Below, piece by piece: positions 22,301 to 35,100 of a stretch of DNA of 64,000 bases. Location: contig LR746281.1 of assembly GCA_902729315.2 (NCBI GenBank), forward strand, positions 4,338,501 to 4,402,500, given 5' to 3'. The notes below the pieces were generated by a model. It searched no databases, was not told the origin of the DNA, and saw only the letters and a program-made list of their open reading frames with translations. Position 1 is the stretch's first letter; each line of letters opens with the position of its first letter. The position numbers were made by a program, and so were the translations under genes. Origin of the DNA: Spirodela intermedia (taxonomy: Eukaryota > Streptophyta > Magnoliopsida > Alismatales > Araceae).

Positions 22301-23765
22301 TCCATAGCACCTGTTAAATAAAAAAAGGCAACCTTCAATTCCTTCAACTCGTTTCCCCTGATACGCTGAGGAAGAATTCTAATAGGCAAGCATAAAGGGT
22401 AATAAAAAGTAACATTACCGACAAGAAGATTGCTGACATTGACATCCGTCAAGTGTTTGACCCAAGTCAAAATAAAATCCATGAAGGCATAGTTTCCGAA
22501 TGTCACAATGAGAACATTGTCCTTCACCCTGTGCTTTGCCGCTTCCTTGGTCAATCTGAATGACTCCAGGGGAGGCATTTTCGACCCTACAGGTGGGGCA
22601 TCCCATATATCCCTCTGCCATATGCTGGCATAATGCTTTGCTGGCGGGGAATCAGCCCCTGAGCGTTGGTTCCTCCCTGGCTCAGAGGCGCCGTTGGATA
22701 CCTGTTCGGTAGTGGAATCTACACATCCGATTGAAAGTGAAGCTGTCAGTCACGGTAGGGGCCAAAGAATGTCTACCTCTTGAACTATCTCCATGACGAG
22801 GGGATGCTTTGCAATCTTATCAAATATGACACACCGCTCAGAAATCAGAATATCGGGCTATGGGGGCAGAGCATTTGGAAGACACGTGATCGATCACCGG
22901 GATCAGATATGACCGACGAACAAGGAAATAAAAGAATCTACGGGATGACATATTACTGACGAAGAAGGGAGTAAAAGAATCGACAGAAGCCCCTTTTTTT
23001 TTTCTGGAACTGTACTTCTTTGATCGGAGGAAAAGAAATGGCAGCTCCTATGTATGAATGTTTCCGCCAAAGCCTTGTATGATCATCTCAGGCGAAGCAC
23101 ACAAGCAGCGACTCTCTCAATTTAAGAAATGAAAAAAGAATTAAAAAAAAACGAAGGCAGGCATTTAAAAAACCAGGAGAAATGGCAGCAGGAACAGTAA
23201 TTGTCGTCCCCCTATGAGAATACCGGATGAAGAAGAAGCCCAAATTTCGGCAAACCTCAGCCGGATGACAATAAGCATTTACGGAAACCAAAGCCAACGA
23301 GTGAGAACGCCGATCTAGCAAGCCGAGAATCTCAAAATTCACAGGATTTTCTCTTTCCCCGCAAGTCCAAAGTCGAACGCGATCACAGACGCTACAATAA
23401 TCACTGCTACACGAAGACGCAGTTCATTCGCTGGGGGAATGCCCAGAAAGAAAGCGCTTTGGACGGAGATGAGATCATCACCGTGACCGTCGAAGATAAA
23501 CTGATGCACATCAAATCCTTCAGGGCCGAAGGGTCGAGACAGAAAGGGAGAGCACGGGGAAATAGGATGACTCACGGGACCCGAAAAGTGAAGATGACGA
23601 CGGTGACCAGGAGAGCACGCCCGAGTAGAAGCCAGAAGAATAGAAAGAGGAGAGAATGAAGAGGCCGGAAAAAATAGTTCCGATGGCGACGGCGGCGTAG
23701 ATCGCCAGGAACAGCGGTTTCCCGCACGCTCCTGATTGCTCCTTAAAGCAGCTCCCGGTTGCCAT
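16384..23765 (-). CDS. XEG113: XEG113-type arabinosyltransferase (GT77), 13 exons, complete
   Basis: Exons 5' to 3': 23765-23576, 22742-22419, 22310-22105, 21354-21249, 21168-20912, 20680-20545, 19405-19311, 19185-19132, 18568-18455, 17423-17325, 17231-17112, 16740-16654, 16545-16384. Every join keeps frame and gives 649 residues, close to the Arabidopsis protein. Residues about 16-40 are one membrane anchor (type II, Golgi). GT77 motifs follow: VTFGNYAFMDFILTWVKHLTD, a DTD metal motif at 233-235, FNIGIFHWRP, WDQNGFNE and the C-terminal YWDEKPGWKP. Known XEG113 extends the arabinose chain on hydroxyprolines of extensins, affecting cell-wall expansion. All introns are GT-AG except the last, which uses a GC donor (GAG|GCAAGA at 16653). 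The 5' extension in frame to 23783 begins with GTG, so 23765 is the start. A CAT microsatellite lies in an intron at 16882-16909. Confidence 0.95.
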
Positions 23766-25690
23766 TTCGCCACCGCCGGCCACGAAGAACGCGCCTTATA
23801 AATTCATTCGTCCGCCCCGGTCGCCTCCCGGAGCTGCCCGATCTGCTGTTGCGGGAAAGGGAGAAGATGGTCGCGAGGAAAACGGTTCCTGCCGGGACAC
23901 AAAGCGCGATGGGAACTCATGCAGTAGCTTTGATCGAGTCAGCAGATAACAATTGAAATTGCATCTCAGTCGTGATCTGAGATGATTAATCAGTACAGGC
24001 CAACCCCACAAGACCTTGAATGCTCGTGGCCCTCTCTTTTTTCTTCGACTGCTTACAAATGTGAAGTAATTGAAGGTCAAACTGGCGACGAGGGGACCAC
24101 AGGCCTGAGGCCGCGAGCGAGCCATGTGAGAAAGCGTGCGGTTAGGTGAGTTAGGGAAGGGAGGGCGGCTCTGACTTTTCCAAAGCTTGGGCCAGATCAG
24201 ATCAGACCTCACCGCACTGGCCGGCTGCGGTGGGGGAAGTGGGCCACGGCTGGGGGAAGAGGAGCCCGCGCCTGGAAGGAATCGGGGAGGGAGGACGGAG
24301 GAATGAGGAGGGTGGTTTTGGAGCAGGGAAGGCCGGGGGAGGGGGGGGGGGGACAGACCAATGATGAGTTTACTTGCGACAGCCGCGATACTGGTCGATG
24401 TTCAGTCTAGATCTCGGGCTTCGGCGGAACCTGCGGCGATCGGAGTGATCCCAGGCTTCTTCTGGTAAAGGTGTCACATTTTTACCCGGGGGTTGATTAC
24501 TTCTGCTCCATGCCCGTGCGGAGTACCCTCCCTTAGAGGCGTCCTGTATGTTGAGCTGAGCTGTAAATAAAACGAGCACGTGCAATGCCTGCTTCAAACA
24601 CTACAACGCGACCGTCAAGATCAGAATTATACTGTTCCTTCCATAAGATGGACCTTTCGATGACCCAAATATGCATTGAATGGGCGTAGAAAAAGTCAAC
24701 AGAGCACAAAACGCAATATGCACATGATCGCATCATCCAGGAAATGAACGAGGGTAAGATGACTACAGAGAAAAAGGCAGGCAGCTAAGGCAGCCATCCA
24801 AAGCGGACGAACTCGTTGTCCACAGAACGTACGCCATCTTACGCCGCAAGACTTCCGCGTCTCCAATTTGTCATCTTATGCCCGTGCGGAGTACTCATTT
24901 CTCACACTCGAAAGGTGTTCCCACTAAACATGACACTTTTTAGTATGATTTTATGAAGGGCAATACGGAAAAATCCTGCTTTTGAGTTATGGATTTGACT
25001 TTTGCATCCATCAATGCTGTGTGATTCGTCTCGCTCCAAGCCATAGTCTTCAAATATATTTCTCCTCGAACATTTTCTCAACTAAACTTGCGAAAACCTT
25101 CCGAACTTTCCTCCATACCAACGGTCAGAAATAGAGGGATGTACAAATACACAAACACACGAGTGTTCCTCTACTAGATAATGCACATGCAAACGAGGGG
25201 CCTCAATATGCTCGTGTCTTTGGAACCCTTTTTGTACTGTGTTGTTTCCTTATATTCATTGTATGTATTCTACTTTACAACTTCACATAGATTTTGTAGC
25301 TTCCAATTGTAAATGATTTCTACATTTTCTTTCATTATTAAAGATACTCTTTCTCTCTGCTTTCCAACAACAAGGGGAACAAAATTGGCACGGATAAGGG
25401 AAAAGAATAAATCAAGGATGGAGGAGTGAAATTGTTGCAAGCATGACATGCTCGAAGATATTCGTATCGACCACTTCGCAGTCATCACCGTGAGAGGATT
25501 TGATTATCCATGGATTTTCTGATTGATGAGTCATTTTTGCACCCAAAAAAAGTTCAAAATTCTGTACATACATCAAGTAAATGGTAACCAATGAAGTTGT
25601 GACCAATGTGATATAGTCATGAAAGGTAAGCTGACGGTCGAGGATATAATAATCACTGCATAATTCTTTTCTCCTTCTCCTTCGAAAAAA
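23766..25690. other. Upstream region of XEG113 and intergenic DNA
   Basis: The first few hundred bases should hold the promoter and leader of the leftward XEG113 gene. A 12-base G run lies at 24341-24352. A 17-base sequence, ATGCCCGTGCGGAGTAC, occurs twice in direct orientation (about 24510 and 24879). No coding gene is recognised; beyond 24900 the DNA becomes AT-rich. Confidence 0.4.
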
Positions 25691-25699
25691 ATAGGTGTC

Positions 25700-26250
25700 T
25701 GATGTTGATGCATTTTTTTATTAGATATTAAATCTTTTTATTTGTATCATATTACCCTTTATAGATTGCATGTAATAAAATTATATATAAATTGAGTCAT
25801 ATTATAAAAAAAATATGTATACATAGGATCACAATAATAATGAAAAGTCAATTTCTAGATATTAGTGAGAATAAGTATTGAAAGAAAAATCACCAAGTTA
25901 TAAGAAATCTTAATGAGAGTAAGTCTCTTCCACCAAAATGCCTTTTCTTCACATCTTAATACTCTTGAAATGACTCACATATTATTGGGTTAGTAATAAA
26001 TTATTCTCTTCTTCTATCAGGATTTCACCTATAATAGAAAAATAGAACAAAGCTAAAAAAAGGAGAGAAGATTTGATAGAAAGATGAGAGAACTAAGAAA
26101 GAGGGAAGTTATCTTAAGAAGAATAAAATATTATGTATTCGTTGCCATTCAAAAAAAAGGACAAATCTCTTTTTTAGGAAAAAGGAAAAATAATAGTTCC
26201 CTAAAAAGGAGTCATTATCAACTTATGTGTGAGTAGGCCCACACATCTAG
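25700..26250 (-). repeat. 3' LTR of the minus-strand Copia
   Basis: It aligns in direct orientation with 28780-29322. Shared blocks include ATCACAATAATAATG, AATCTTAATGAGAGT, GAATAAAATATT and the terminal CACATCTA. The copy may extend rightward to about 26424, where the plus strand reads GGGCTGATACCA, but the other copy lacks that part. The many differences between the copies indicate an old insertion. Confidence 0.65.
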
Positions 26251-28779
26251 AAGGTGGTGGTTTCAACCACCCTCATTTCCTACTCTCTCTCCCTACACGA
26301 CCTTCAAATAGGTCAATAGGGATGAAATGACACTGCCCACCACTCCTTACACGTCCCTTGAATAGGTCAAATAAGAAGAGATTCCTCACATATTTTTAGA
26401 ACGAGTTAAATGTGATGGGCTGATACCATTAACAAACTCTATCTTGGTAGCCATCATTGTTATACCGGAGTCCATCCATGTTATAAGATTTTCATCTTTT
26501 ACAAGATACTTACAACATGAATCAAATCCAAATAATATTTGAACTGCTTCACTACAATAACTTTCATCAATAAATTCATGACATTTTCCTACGTGTGAAT
26601 CTTGTCTAGAGAGATATCTCTATAATTCATCAACTCACAAATCTTGTGATATCTCATGTCAGTATACTTTGACTATACATAATAGACTTCATTTTTAACA
26701 AAGTAAATAACACTTTGACTATCACAATGTAAAGAAACATCACAATGTTAGATCTCAAGTTTGCTCAATAACCTTTCAGCAACAAAACCTTTTTAGTGCT
26801 TCAGTAGTTATCATATACTTTAGCACAATTGTAGACAATATAATAATAATCTTAATATAAACTTTAAACTATATGATCACCAACTATGGTGAAAACGTAA
26901 TCAATTGTAAATTTTTGATGATCTAAACCTTTAACAAAATCTATATCAACAACATTAATAACAAAAAGATAACTTTGTTAGTTAAAATAGATTCTAAAAT
27001 TTAAAGAATCCTTTAGATATCAATGACTCTACTTCACTACACTCAAGTACTCATTCCTTATATTACCTATAAATCTGTTTACAAGCTCAACTGTATGATT
27101 ACTATATGGCTTTATACAAATTATACCATACATAAGAGAGCCAATTATACTAACATAAGAAATTTATTTCATCTAAGTAATATATTCTTCAAATGTTATT
27201 GATAGATAACCTAAAATGACTGACTAGAGGAATGTTTACTATTTTAGCACTACCTATGTCAAAAAAGTTTGACACCTTTGAAAAATAACTTTTTAAAGTC
27301 AACTATAGCTTACCTCTCTCATAATCTCTATAGATCTCCATATTGAGGATCTTCTTTATCACTTCAAAAAAAATTATGTCAAATTCACTACTTAATAATA
27401 CCTTCAACCTAATAATCTTATGTGTATTCTTCAAAATAATAAATATATATAACATAGTACAACAAAATAATTCAAGAATGATCACTATAAGTTCTCATAT
27501 AAATACAATAGTCAAAATTGCACCACATGTCAATCTTCAACATGTAAGAGTCAAACTTCTTATGTCACTATAATGATGCCTACTTCAACCCATAAAGAGA
27601 TTTTTTTAGTTGAAAGACAAGATGTTTTGACCCATGCACAACAAAACTCTCCAACTATTACATGAAAATAGTCTCCTCTAAATACTTATAATAAAATATT
27701 ATCTCTACATTTATCTACTATTTTCATGTGTGACAATGGCTAACACCAAATAAATAGACATGTTTCACAACAAGTGAAAAGATTTCTATGTAATTAATTT
27801 TCTACTTCTATGTAAAACTTTATACAAAAAATCTTATTTTGTATTGTGGCTAATTATCATTAATCATCAATGTCTTCTTCTTGTACATCTATCTACACCC
27901 AATAACTCACATCCATATAGGAAGATCCATTAATTCATATGTGTGACTCTTGTTCAAGGATGCTTGTTCCTTAGAAATCATCTATAGTCACTTCTCATTT
28001 TTAAGATGATTAATTACCTCTCAAAAAGTTGTAAGTTTATCATCTCCTACAAACAATAGAAAGGCAACATAATTATCAAGATAAATAGGAGGCCTTAATT
28101 CATGTCTACCTAGTCTAGCTACAATGCAATTAGAAATATTCAAAGTCTTATCATCAATGTAATAGAACTAAGAGGGCCCTACATGGTCTCTACTTCCAAC
28201 CTTGCTCTATCAATGATCCTTTCTCCTTTTGTCTTTCATATTCTCTTTCACCTTTTATATACAAACCTTTATCACAAGTTTTATCAATATTTTTCTTTTG
28301 ATGATAATACTTCATCAATAGATTAATAACATATTTAAGAATAGGTGTTATGATACTTGCAACAAGATTGTAACAAGATGATTATATAAATCAAGAAGAA
28401 AAATAAATAGAATAATAACTTTCTTTTCATTAGAAAAATCTAATTCTAATCGAAGTAAGTTATTTAGTAATTGATTAAAATAATCAATATGAGATATCAA
28501 ATCATTTCTTTCTGACATACATAAATTAAATAATTTTTTCTTCAATATTAATTTTCTCATCATCAACTTTGTTATGCATCAATTTTCTTTTAGAGTTCTT
28601 CAAGATTATATTTATCCATGACCTATTGAAGAGTCTAATCAGACAAACATGTAAAAATAAAATCTCAACCTTCTTCTTGATTATCTTTCAATTAGCAGCA
28701 TCATTTTTTTTTGACTTTGGTCCATCCAAAATCTTATATAAGTTCACCTACAATAATACATTGTATACCTGATACTTTT

Positions 28780-29322
28780 ATATATTAAAATTAGATAATT
28801 TATCTAACCTTTAAATATTAATATATACCTTATAAGTCATAGTAAGTTCAAAAATAATGAAATGTGACTCTCATACTTGTAGAAAAATATGTAAATATAA
28901 AATCACAATAATAATGGAAACTCATTTTCTAAATATTAATGTGAACAAATATTAGAAGAGAAATCACCAAGCTATAAAAAATCTTAATGAGAGTTAGTCT
29001 TCCACCAAAATACTTCGTGTCTATGTCTCAATACTCTTGAGATGACCCACACACTATTGGGCCAATAATGAATTTTTTTCTTCTTCTATAAAAACTTCAC
29101 TTGTAATAGAAGAAATGAGAGAGACCAAGAAAAAGAGGAGAGATTTGATGAAAAAATTAGAGAACCAAGAGAGAGGGAAGATATCTCAAGAAGAATAAAA
29201 TATTCTACATTTGTCATGAATCAAAAAAAGGAAAATAGGTGCCCTATTTATAGAAAAATGAAAAGATAACTACCCCCAAAAGAGTCATTCCCAAACTATG
29301 TGTGGGCAGGTCAACACATCTA
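28780..29322 (-). repeat. 5' LTR of the minus-strand Copia, probably truncated
   Basis: This is the direct repeat partner of 25700-26250. It is bordered on its left by the degenerate primer-binding site GTATCAG (minus strand). Similarity with the left copy stops near CACATCTA at 29322, so its outer end seems lost. Confidence 0.6.
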
Positions 29323-30195
29323 ACAGTAGAGTGTAGGTAAATTTCTTTTCATGAGAATATAAACCCAGCCACCACTATAGACATAGAATGCATCCTCTAC
29401 AATTTACTCTACCTCAAAACACATAGATGGGAACCTGATTTCCTAACAAATTACTGCCATTTATGTCGTTCCTACAAGCCTTAGTTTCATTGCGTCTCTC
29501 ATCATAATGGGAATCACTTTCAAATTTGGACTTGGTGTGGCACCGGATTCACACATTGCGCACATACTTATATTCCGACCTCAGCTCAATAAAATTGAAT
29601 GCACTATTTTGATTTTGAAAATCATTTGCAAGACAGTGGGGGACAAACAACTGATAGGAGAAATCGTTGGATGGTATCACATCCTCGGATGTCGTCAGAC
29701 TGCATAGTCCTTGCCTCAGCTTCTCGCTAAACTTAGTTCAACATAAAGTGCCAATATGAGCTGTGGGTTCCTTTTTTCGTGCAGCGAGATTGATCTGTTG
29801 GCATGAGATTTTTCCCTAGATGAGGTCTTCATTTGGACTCCATTGACTGGGAGAAGATAGTATACATGGGAACCACACGTGATCTGTTCCTGTGGTTAAT
29901 GCAGGTGGGCGAGTCAAAGTCCCGGCTAAATTGGTGAGATTAAAGCTGTGATCAAATCACAGTTGCCTTTCTTCCTTGTCATACGGAGAATCATATTTCT
30001 TCAATTTGTTCTTCTCTTCTGATCTTCAACAAAATTCCCTCTCTCCTTTGCACTCTCTTCGACAATTTTTCAACTTACTTTGGATTGGTCCTCACGACTT
30101 GCCCGCAGTTGAAGTAGCTATTGGGAAGGAGATTGGTTTACATGAAGTAGCACAGGTGATGTTTATAGGAAGAAAGAAAGAGACAAGTAGAGGGG

Positions 30196-30238
<43 letters not shown>

Positions 30239-31178
30239 CCCCTCCCTCACGATCAATCAGTTTTCTTATCTGTTAGACCCGTCGCACATCTTTCCCTCGG
30301 TTGGTTCATTACCTTTGTTCAGCATCAAGCATGCGCCATTTTACGTTTCTGAGAAAAGAAGATGGGAACGTCGACTCCCCCTGCTCATGTCAACATCTCT
30401 TTCTCCACAGATTCCCTCAACCCCACTACTCCCCCGTCTCCTTCTTTTCTCCTATGTTGGTGATGCAGCAGATCGTCTCATCCGTGAGACTTGCTCTCTT
30501 TCGGTGGTCCCTGGAAGAACCCTTTTCTTTCTTCACATAGCAGCAGGTCTTCTACTTCTACTAAACGTGTACAGAGAGACGCGCTCCGTCGCAGTAGTAT
30601 CCTATTTTCTTGAGGTCTGGTCTGAATGGGGCTGCGAACGGAGGTAGTCCAGAGGAACGCAAGCGGGTTCTAATGATGAGAGCAGCCTCCTTTATCGGCC
30701 ATGTACCGGCAGCAGGTAGCGGTGAAGGTACGTCAGCGTCCGCCTGTGGGATGCCGCCTTCTCTCACTGTTCCTCTATCCCTCCAACCCTTCCCAAATGT
30801 TCCTTCGGGTGCCGTCGCCGTTAAGGCTCTGGATGACGGACGGCTCGAGGAACCTTCTTTTTCCCGTCCCTCCTTTCCGGTGATGGCCATTTTTTTTTTT
30901 GATCGTAACGTGAGAGGGCGGCAAGCCCCGATGAGGCGCTGTATCCCGTGGGACTGAAGGCCGTCGATTATCGGTGAACGATAATGTCCGAGGCCAGCAA
31001 GGGCTTGTGGCGGCTGATATGGTGGGCACAGGAAATCTTGCAACATGACCTGGGCCATGCAACGCCCCCCGAGGAGCTCCATAATGAAATTTGCCATACT
31101 AGCGATATTTTTAAATATGCATCATCCAGAAGTCTCTCTCTGTTTTCATCCTTTGCTTGAGATTTTACCGTTACAGAA

Positions 31179-31224
<46 letters not shown>

Positions 31225-32199
31225 AATCAGACAATGTCATGACGATCCCGAGGTTATAGCGCAGTACTTGCATGAAAGTCATCGACTGTCGTCTAAGTAA
31301 GACGAAGAAGATTAAGATTCTCTTCGCGTCAAGAGGGAAATCGTTAGAGTTGATCCCGCAGCCAACACGGCGCATCAGTGGAGTATCGAAGACCATAGGC
31401 CGGTCCATTCTCAGCGGCACGCAGAGGGGTGTATCGTATGGTTCCTCGCGGGTCAGACCCACCAGCGCGTTCGTTGATTGCTTTTTAAATTGGGAAAGAG
31501 GAGGATGCTACACTGAATCTCTAATCTCAATCAATGGAACCACAGAAGAACCGAGAAAGTGGAAGGGAGTAGAGAGGAATGGGGGAGGGTAGAACTGAAT
31601 CGCCTCACTGATGTCCCCTATTCAGACCTGCTAGTTAAGGGGCAGTTGACTAGCGAGAAGCGAAGTCATCGATGCCTATCTTGCTGTGTCTCTTGGAAGG
31701 GCTGGAGGGAGGAATGGGGATGCTGCGAGGTAGGAGGCCGATGATGGGTGGTGATCCAGCTCCTCCACAGATTCAATGGACGGGATTTGTCTTTAGAAGG
31801 TGGAGCTTGGAGCAGGAGCTGATCAAGCCGCTTTTCTCGGTTTGACTATTTCTTACCTTGAATATTTCTTTTCTTGCTGTATGAGACTGTCATCTGTCCC
31901 ACTATGACCCCTATTTTTCCATTTTTTTTACTTGATTTTGTCTGTCTATGCATTCTATAAGAACATCTATCAAGTGTTTGATTTTAATGTTAATGAGAAG
32001 AATCATTTTCTTTTGGTAGAATAATTTGTTTACTTCTCCAGCCTCTCTTTTGCTCTCACCTTTTTCTCCAGATCTCTAGTACACATGGTGGTTTCACTCT
32101 ATCAATAGGTGATCTGCTCTAATAAACGGCATTAAAGCCTCTAACTCCAAAACTTGTGATGATGCCGAACATTGTTGCTGCTTCATCTAAGTCATAAAA
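29323..32199. other. Intergenic DNA with simple repeats, no gene recognised
   Basis: The stretch contains a (GA)n tract at 30198-30235 and a (CT)n tract at about 31179-31224. Reading frames at 29976-30647 and 30561-31097 run through low-complexity or unremarkable sequence and match no family I know. From about 31850 the DNA turns AT-rich and may be the leader or LTR remnant of the following Copia element, but no matching second LTR was found. Confidence 0.4.
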
Positions 32200-35100
32200 G
32201 TATGTTGCAGTGACACAGCTACTTTGTTTGACCAAGATAAATTATCGTCATTGGTCAATGATGATGGAGTGCTATTTGGAGGCATAAGGATGGTGGGATG
32301 CCATCGAAGGTGATGATGTTCTTAGGAAAAACAATAGGCAGGCATTATCTGTGATTTTCAACACCATGTTGAAGGATTTCTTGAGAAATCTCAATACCAA
32401 GAAGCCTACAAAGTAAAGTTGGAAGGCTCTATGCATTGTTAATATTAGAGTTGATCGTGTTGTTGAGTCAAGAGTTTTAGGTGTCAAAAGATAGGTCATT
32501 TTGTTTTTGAGTGTCTTAGTGGGAAGAAGCAAAATGAGAAGAATGAAAAGGTAAATCTTGTTGACACCGAGGAAAAGAGTGAATCAACATTGCTATAGCA
32601 TTTTCTAAGGAACTAGAAATCTGTCTTCTCCAAAGTCAAGATGGAGATGTCTTTACTAGTGACTTGCGGTATCTTGATACGGGTGCCACCAATTACATGA
32701 CTAGAAAAAAAGACTTCTTTTATCATTTTGATGATAATAAAATAGGGAGAGTAAAATTCAGTGATGGTTCAAGGCATTGACATCTACAGTGAATGGTCAA
32801 TTGTGATGAAATGTGTCAATAGAGAGAACTTGAAATTAAGGAATGTCTTGTATACACTTAAGCTACATATAAATATCTTGAGTCTTAGCCAACTTGATGA
32901 AGACAGTTGCAACATGAATTTAGAAAATGAAATTCTGATAATTCATGATTCTAATGAGAAACTTTTGACCAAAGTGCATAGATCTTATGACAAGCTATAT
33001 CAACTAAAGTTGAATATAGTGAAAATCTTCCTATTAATAAAGGAAGAAGATCAAATAGTATGGCTTTAGCATCGACATTTTGGGCACTTAAATTTCAGGT
33101 CATTAATGTCTATTACTAATCAGGTGATTAGGATGCCATCCCTTGAAAAACTTAAAGAGATCTACCAAAGTTGTGTTGCTGAAAAGCAGCAAAGAAAGTC
33201 TTTTCCCTCATCAAATTTCAAAGTCACGAAGCCTCTTGAGCTTGTTTATGGAGATATTTGTGGGCTTATTACTTCATCAACCCTTGGAGGGAGTAAGTAC
33301 TTTTTTCTAAGCTCATGTGGGTTGCCATGTTGAAGAACAAGTTGGATGCTTTTCAAGCCTTTAAGAAGTTTAAAGCATTGGCTGAAAATAAAAAGGAGAC
33401 GAAGATAAAGTGTTTAAGGATAGATCGTGGAGGTGAATTTATTTTAGAAAAATTTATGAAGTTTTGTAATGAGCAAGGTATTAAAAGACAGCTAACAACT
33501 CCTAATTCACCACAACATAATTGGGTTGTGGAAAGAAAAAATAAGACTATCATGTCCATAGTTAGAAGCATGATGAAGGAGAAAAACTTACCATTAGAGC
33601 TATGGGGAGAAGTAGTAGCACATGTGTTTATATTTTGAATAGGTTCACCCACGAAAAATTTGCAAGGTGTAATTTCATACAAAAAATAGACTAGTAAGAT
33701 ACCTTATGTTGACCATCTCAAAGTATTTAGTTCTATTGTTCATGTTAAAACCACTAGAGAGAGACTGAAAAAGTTGAAAGACAAATGCCAGCCTATGATT
33801 TTCAGTGGCTATGAGACTAACACCAAAGGCTGTAGGTGCCTTGATCCTCTAATCATGAAAGTTCATATTAGTAGGGATATGGCCTTTGAAGAAGGGAGCA
33901 AATGAGAATGGAATATAGAGAAAAATGCAAATGATGAAAATCAATTAATCCTTCTTCACTCTCTAATTTAGTGGTTGACAATTTTGAACATAAGGAGTTC
34001 ATACTTAGAGACACGTTCATAAAAAATTTAGAAGAATTCTCTTCTCCAAAAAAGGTGCAAGCAAGAAGATTAAAGTCTGTTCAAGATATCTATAATGAGA
34101 TTAATCCATTGCCATCTAGCATGGCTGTTTGCTACACTTCTAACCAATGACTTATCTTGAAGCCTTTGAACATGAAGTGTAGAAGTAGTTAATAAAAAAA
34201 GAATTAGAGGCAATAGAAAAGAGTGGTACTTAAGAATTGATTTCTCCATCACTTGGTTCCAGACCCATTAGGCTCAAATAGGCATTCAAGATCAAAAAAA
34301 ATCTAGATGAGAAGTGACACGACATAAGGCTTGTCTGGTTGTAAAGGGGTACACTCAAAGATATGGGATTGATTATGAAGAGGTATTTGCTTCAGTTATA
34401 AGATTTGAGTCTATTTGTATGTTGGTGGCTCTTGCAATACAAGGTAGAAAAGAAATACATCATTTGGATGTGAAATCTATTTTCTTGAATGATAAAATTG
34501 AGGAAGAGATTTATGTGAAGCAACTAGAAGGCTTCATTGTGAAAGGAAAAGAACACCATGTGTTTAGATTGAAAAAGGCCATTTATGAGCTCAAGTAGGC
34601 ACCAAGAACTTGGTATTCCAAGCTAGGTCAGCTCTTATCCTCTATTGATTTCATTGGAAGTGAACATGAGCATATTGTTTACTTCAAGAAAAAAGTGTAC
34701 TATGATGAATTACAATTATACTCACACTCCCATAGAAACATGTCTAAGTTTCACAAAGAATGGGCGACATTCTACAATAGACTCCACTATCTATCAAAGT
34801 GTGATTGGAAGTCTCAAGTATTTGACTCATATTTGACTCAATCTCGTGTTCAATGTCAAATTTATCAACAGATTTATGGAGCATCCGACATCTGAACACA
34901 TGCTAGCAGTGAAGAGAGTCATCAAGTACATTAAAGAGACATGATAAATTTTCATTATCATGCATTAATAATTAATAAATATAATATAGTTTTAGCCTTA
35001 GCTTATGATAGTTAGACTTATATTTGTGTTAAATTATGAAAAATAGTTTTTAATTAATTAATGTGATTTTTTTGACTAATTATGTGATTTTATACGAATT

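Larger units (their letters stand above)
25700..29322 (-). mobile_element. Decayed Ty1/Copia LTR retrotransposon with internal deletion
   Basis: Two direct copies of an approximately 550-base sequence (about 25700-26250 and 28780-29322) flank coding relics on the minus strand. A gag fragment at about 28566-28348 reads KLFNLCMSERNDLISHIDYF, matching the Copia gag helix region. Farther down the minus strand come reverse-transcriptase relics with many stops, including a degenerate LKKSLYGLK near 27600. A degenerate primer-binding site, GTATCAG, lies just inside the right LTR at about 28770, which sets the orientation. The internal part is only about 2.4 kb, and protease and integrase were not found, so the middle is deleted. 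The element is non-functional. Confidence 0.75.

Noticed and set aside
30561-31097. 178-codon minus-strand reading frame
   Set aside because: Not low-complexity, but no family signature or conserved block; unsupported as a gene.
31179-31224. CRISPR-like array in the CT/GA tracts
   Set aside because: These are plain dinucleotide microsatellites in a plant genome, with no spacers.
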